Shown in pieces: positions 59,801-64,000 of a DNA stretch of 64,000 nt. Each line of letters opens with the position of its first letter. Position 1 is the stretch's first letter. The position numbers and the translations under genes are program-made. The stretch comes from Fasciolopsis buskii (lineage: Eukaryota; Platyhelminthes; Trematoda; Plagiorchiida; Fasciolidae), in the NCBI GenBank assembly GCA_008360955.1, contig LUCM01007322.1:82761-146760 (forward strand). The letters run 5' to 3'. Under the pieces are notes generated by a model. That model had not been told where the DNA came from. It did not search any database and saw only the letters and a list, made by a program, of their open reading frames with translations.

Positions 59801-62799
59801 GATGAGAACCAGGCGATAATGGACCAGTAAACGGGAATTGTAAATGTAGAAGTTGGACCTGCAGGAGGAGAGTTTGATTAAAGGCAAACGAAGGTGCAAC
59901 ACTGGTCAAAGGTGTGGTTGTTTGCATCTGCCTATTCGTTTTGCACTAATGATGTAATTGTATGTCGCTGTGAAACTTCGGCCAGGTAGAAGAAACTAGG
60001 GGAAGATCAAAAAAGAAAAATCTGGCAGTCGGCCTGTCATCTAACAGGCACAAGCGGAGCCATCAAAGTTTGTGAGCGACTGGTCACATGATCAATGTTT
60101 TAAGGATTGAGAGGTACTGACTTAAAAATTGTGTAAGATGTGCAGCATTGACGCAGACAACAATAAGGTGAAAGTGTGCTCAAAAGATTTTCTTGCATAA
60201 CGCGGTTTTAAGGGAGCTTAGCGAAGAGCGAGGGGATTCGGTTGCCAGTACTGAGGGAATCGCTTAAAAATTGTGACTAATAATTTGTCAATCACAGTAG
60301 TATTATTACGTGAGGCCAACAGTGCTGGATAACTAGGCTAAAAATCAAAATCAGGGGGCAAAACCAGAAAATGCCATCAACCATCTTAGCTGCTTCGCAG
60401 CGGAGCTGCTCGTCCTATGTATGCCGGCCAAAGCGGTTTATCTGGCTGCGCCTCGCACCGAAGGAAATAATAGGAAAATACTGCAAAATCAGTATTGTTA
60501 TTAATATGTGTAATTAATCCAGAGGAACGAAGAAAAAAGTAGGAAGTGTGATGTTATTGACAACACTAGCTCTCTGGTCCATATCGGCATTGAAGTAAGT
60601 CAGCCCCGTCGCTGACCCTCGGAATGACATGGAAAAACACCTTGTAAGGCATCAGGTTGGCGTCGTTCTAGGCAAGTACTGGTAGTGCACATTCACGTCA
60701 CGTCCAGCTTGTTAGCCCATCAGACACATGCCAATAAAGATCCTCTTTTACAATTAGCTTTCCAACCCAAGTGGGTTTGGATGTTGCTGCGGGCTCTGCG
60801 ATTTATTCCCATCTGGTTTCTCCACTTGGGAAGGCAGACGATAAAAAGCAGTGGGCATCCTTCGAGTTTTTCCAAAAGTGGCATATATGAACCGAGAGCA
60901 AAACGGCCCAGGTCATATTTCACCGATAGTACAACTCCCGGGCTGTCCAGTTTGACGTGTGAGGCACCAAGACATGTACAGAGATGAGATCATGGAGCTC
61001 AGGGAGCTAGAATCAGACCGCAGAGAAAGACGGTAATTAGAGGACTCAGAAGCATATGCAGCTTAGAGAGGAGAAGTAATCTGAGGTACGAAAGCTATGA
61101 GACGGGAGCACGGGAGGCAAGGAGAGAACATTTAATATGAAATGACTAATAAAACTGAGTAACCACATGTATATTTAGGCTTACATGCATACAATTTGCG
61201 TAAAGTGAATGTAAGTAGGCATGTAATTGAGTGCAAGCTAGGTTACGCACAATAAGGCAGTTAAAATGCCTAGGAGGATTGTTGCGAATATTCACACGTA
61301 GTTAGTTGAAAAGAGATTGCAAGTAGAGGGCTTGGACGAGACGGGTTTTCGTGGGTTCGCAGGTGGATAAATGGACCCTTGGAGTGCAACTATTTAGAAC
61401 ACCCTATGAAAATAGACCGATAACAAATCTATGAGTTTAACATGACATATGGAACGTCAAACCAGGAGGAGAAGGAAGGTATAATCGACCTAGAGTTTGG
61501 GTAAACACATAAGGTACTTATGTTTACGTGTGTAAATGTTTTATTCGGATATGCATAGAAATGTACATGCGTGGTATTTGTTTTGCTCAATGCAGGTTAT
61601 TCAAGTCACGGAAGATGAGATATCTGTTTAGGGCGACGAAACTGCCAACAGGCTGCATGTCGAGAAGAGAGGGCTAGCCGAAATTCGTCCACGATGCCGC
61701 TTTAAAAGTGTTGCGGGAAAAGTTGGACCTTGGACGACGAAAGGGTTCCTGAAAGACCTAGTGGGTACCTGTCGTATTGAATGATGACGTGGTTACCCAT
61801 ATCCTAGCCCAAATTTTATGTTCTATGAATGCCCGTTTGAGAACCCAGCATATATATCGCGTTTTGCATTATTATTACGTTCCTGGTTTCTTATTGGATG
61901 TAAGAGATGAGGGAGGATCACACATATTGTGTTGTGGTAGCTGTGTCTACAGTGAACCAATTGTAGCGAGAAAATAAGGCCCTGCTGCAATCCTGGAAAT
62001 TTGGATAGAGATTACTCATCCTTTGCCTCAGAAGGCTTAACTCCAATTTTTTCAGCTTGGGGCAGATTCGGGTGTGGAACTTCTAATTAGATGTTTCGCA
62101 AATGAAAAGTGTATCCTTATTCGGCAGAGGCATTAAGGACATCAATGTGAGAATTCACAGTGCATGTACCATTTGGAGAGAAAGAAGGGCCTGCAAAACG
62201 TTCAATAAATATCCATCGAGCACTCTCGATTTCGCATCTATCGCACAGTGGCATACCGGAACATGCAATGAAACATTAGTCCAGGATTAAGATAAAACGA
62301 GTTTTCTGTCAAGAGTAGCAAATATTTTGGAATTCTGGAATTTTGCAAACTTCAGCGAGTTTATATTCGAAAAGATCGTGTGTGGGAACTCCTTATTCCC
62401 GAATCTCGAACTCCGCGAAGGAGATCGATGATCTGCTGGTTAATCGTTCAAATCCCTTTTGAAACATGTTATTTGTACTCGGATACGTTGCTTTTCCGGC
62501 AGAGGAACTCATAGGCTGCATTGTGCCCCGAAATTCTAGATATAACGGGCAGTGTGCGCCCTGTCAACGTTGATTCGGAGAGCTGAAGATTGAATGGTGC
62601 ATATGGTCCATGCCTCATCCGCAAATAGAAACGGTATGAAGTAAATGTCGACCGAGGTGTCAGTAACGCCCATAAAGAAAATTGGATGACCAAGGACACT
62701 CCATTCGACGGTGGTGCGGGACCGCAGAAATGGGACGGGATTCGATTGCCAAAAAGCGGTTTGTTCCTGCTCAAAATGCTGGCCATCACATGCAGTAAG
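53831..62799. other. Unassigned region
   Basis: Nearly 9 kb without a gene, RNA or repeat I can support. The longest plus frame (58468-58998, 176 codons) has no recognisable domain, and an antisense frame of similar length overlaps it. At 56070-56150 a plus reading SLRTISLNAFLRKVLQ is weakly like a non-LTR finger block, too short to call. Confidence 0.35.
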
Positions 62800-63700
62800 G
62801 AGGTTCTTTTAAAGTCGATTTACCATCAGTAATGTGTAGAAGTCTAAAGCCTGTGTGTAAACATTCTGCAATTTAAGAACCTTTTCATATTTACAGATTT
62901 TTCTCAGTCGCATTTGTCGGGGTTGATTTCTGTGATGAGTGAGTTCGTTAATAATTCAGTGCGAGTTTGCATATGAGGTGTCGGCAGCTTCGTGGGAGCC
63001 AGATGAAACCAGAAAATCAGGCCAGTGAAGACTCCGAAGGGTGGCAGTCAAACCACCCTGGTTTGCTAATTTGTAAGAGAAGCTCAAGGACCGGCTAGTG
63101 GATGCAGTCGTTTTGGGTCTGGAAGCGATATGAACAAAGCAGGGGACCATCTTTTGGTCAACATCCTGAAAGTTATCTAGCACGAAGGCGTCAACATTAG
63201 GGAGAACTTTAGTGAATACGAGGTCTAAGATATTATTTCCTCCAGCGGGACTTCCGATATGCTGCGCCCATCATCCTACGTGAGTTTCAAGAAAATATTT
63301 CGAAACATTCAAAGGGGCGGTCTTGGTAGACCAGCAGATCTTAGGAGCATTAAAGTTTTCTGCTGTGTTTCGCTTCCCCATGGATGCATGCAACGTACTC
63401 ACACGACTTGATGTGTTAAGGGGGCTCAAACATGTTTGAGGATGGAGGTCGGTAAACCCATCCAAGGCGCACTATAAAGTTATGCATACGGATAGACAGC
63501 CACAAATTTTCAGGCAAAATGTCTACCACTGGGTGTCGGGGGAGCGAAACATCGAACTACCGTCGGGCAATTAGCTTGCAACCCATTTATTGGGATTTGA
63601 TAACAGGCCAGCTTCCTTTTGGGTGCCAAAAGTGCGGTGCACACGTGCGGTTGAGGGATGGATCTCCCACAGTTATGGGCGGGTTAAAATGGAAGTCATC
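62800..63700 (-). pseudogene. CR1-type endonuclease relic
   Basis: Minus-strand endonuclease part of a second CR1-like family. In order: DVSLPRHPVVDILPENLWLS (about 63570-63510), IVRLGWVYRPPSSN (about 63475-63430), then the catalytic-motif region as NFNAPKICWSTKTAPLN (about 63357-63307; usual D-F-N-x-P-x-I-x-W, with the first Asp lost), FLETHVG, then NNILDLVFTKVLPNVDAFVL (about 63240-63175), and after it SLSFSYKLANQGGLTATLRS and LHWPDFLVSSG (62956-63183 frame). Frames change several times. It differs from the endonuclease at 48.9 kb and may belong to the family of the polymerase piece at 43.3-44.4 kb. Confidence 0.75.
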
Positions 63701-64000
63701 TGGGAAGAACTGCTCCGTAGGTCGGGTAGAGGTTGCTATTAAAGCAGCAGGTGGGAAGACCAGAGTAGGTTGGCGGATTACACCTGTTTTCACTACTCGA
63801 CGGTGTTTTTAGGTTGGTTGGCCAGCACTCGGTCAGCTCCACCAAATAACATTGTTGGAAACAGACTGATGCTCCTGGTAACAGTTCTCCACACGAGTCC
63901 ACCAGACGTCGCCTCATTTGATTCCGGTTGTCTTGCTTTTTTTAACCCCACTTTCATCTCTGGACCAAGCTGAAATTCGTGAAATCAAAGTTTATCAAGA
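63701..64000. other. Unassigned window end
   Basis: No recognisable content; it may hold the worn start of the CR1-type endonuclease on the minus strand. Confidence 0.35.

Noticed and set aside
1..64000. Bacterial or phage gene system
   Set aside because: No dense coding, no operon structure, and eukaryotic retroelements throughout.

Overview
This window looks like repeat-rich nuclear DNA of an animal, most likely a parasitic flatworm (trematode or cestode). There are no operons, ribosome-binding sites or densely packed genes. Instead there are decayed RTE-type and CR1-type non-LTR retrotransposons, one Ty3/gypsy retroelement, one Penelope-like element, tRNA-derived SINEs, (TA)n microsatellites and one long nuclear protein exon. 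The RTE and CR1 relics resemble families I know from flukes and tapeworms. That is recollection, not a database result.

Layout. 0-9.6 kb: RTE relics on both strands (256-1400 +, 2386-3660 -, 8480-8890 -), microsatellites and two minus-strand SINEs. 10.9-11.5 kb: the C-terminal part of a Penelope-like element (minus). 12.9-24.0 kb: two 1,627-bp inverted-repeat arms (12889-14515 and 22353-23979) that I read as identical base for base, separated by 7.8 kb. Each arm carries the same patchwork of gypsy integrase, RTE 5' end and SINE. The spacer holds an inverted pair of SINEs and an inverted pair of another dispersed repeat. 23.4-25.9 kb: a degenerate gypsy pol region running leftward into arm 2.

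31.2-33.4 kb (minus) is the only convincing host gene. It is a 705-residue open frame encoding a nuclear PWWP-domain protein, probably the 3' coding exon of a spliced gene. 34.7-42.5 kb is packed with RTE relics: one minus copy, one almost complete but frame-broken plus copy (37.24-39.96 kb), a second plus C-terminal piece, and a minus endonuclease piece placed tail-to-tail with it. 43.3-49.5 kb is minus-strand CR1-like material. A CR1-like endonuclease piece of the same strand lies at 62.8-63.7 kb. Most of 49.5-62.8 kb could not be assigned.

No new defence or metabolic system was found. The most unusual structure is the perfect mosaic inverted repeat. Two short open frames (21968-22263 minus and 36885-37190 plus) could be host exons. 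All retroelement coding regions are broken by stops and frameshifts and should be inactive. Relic coordinates are approximate, because they come from reading translated frames by eye.
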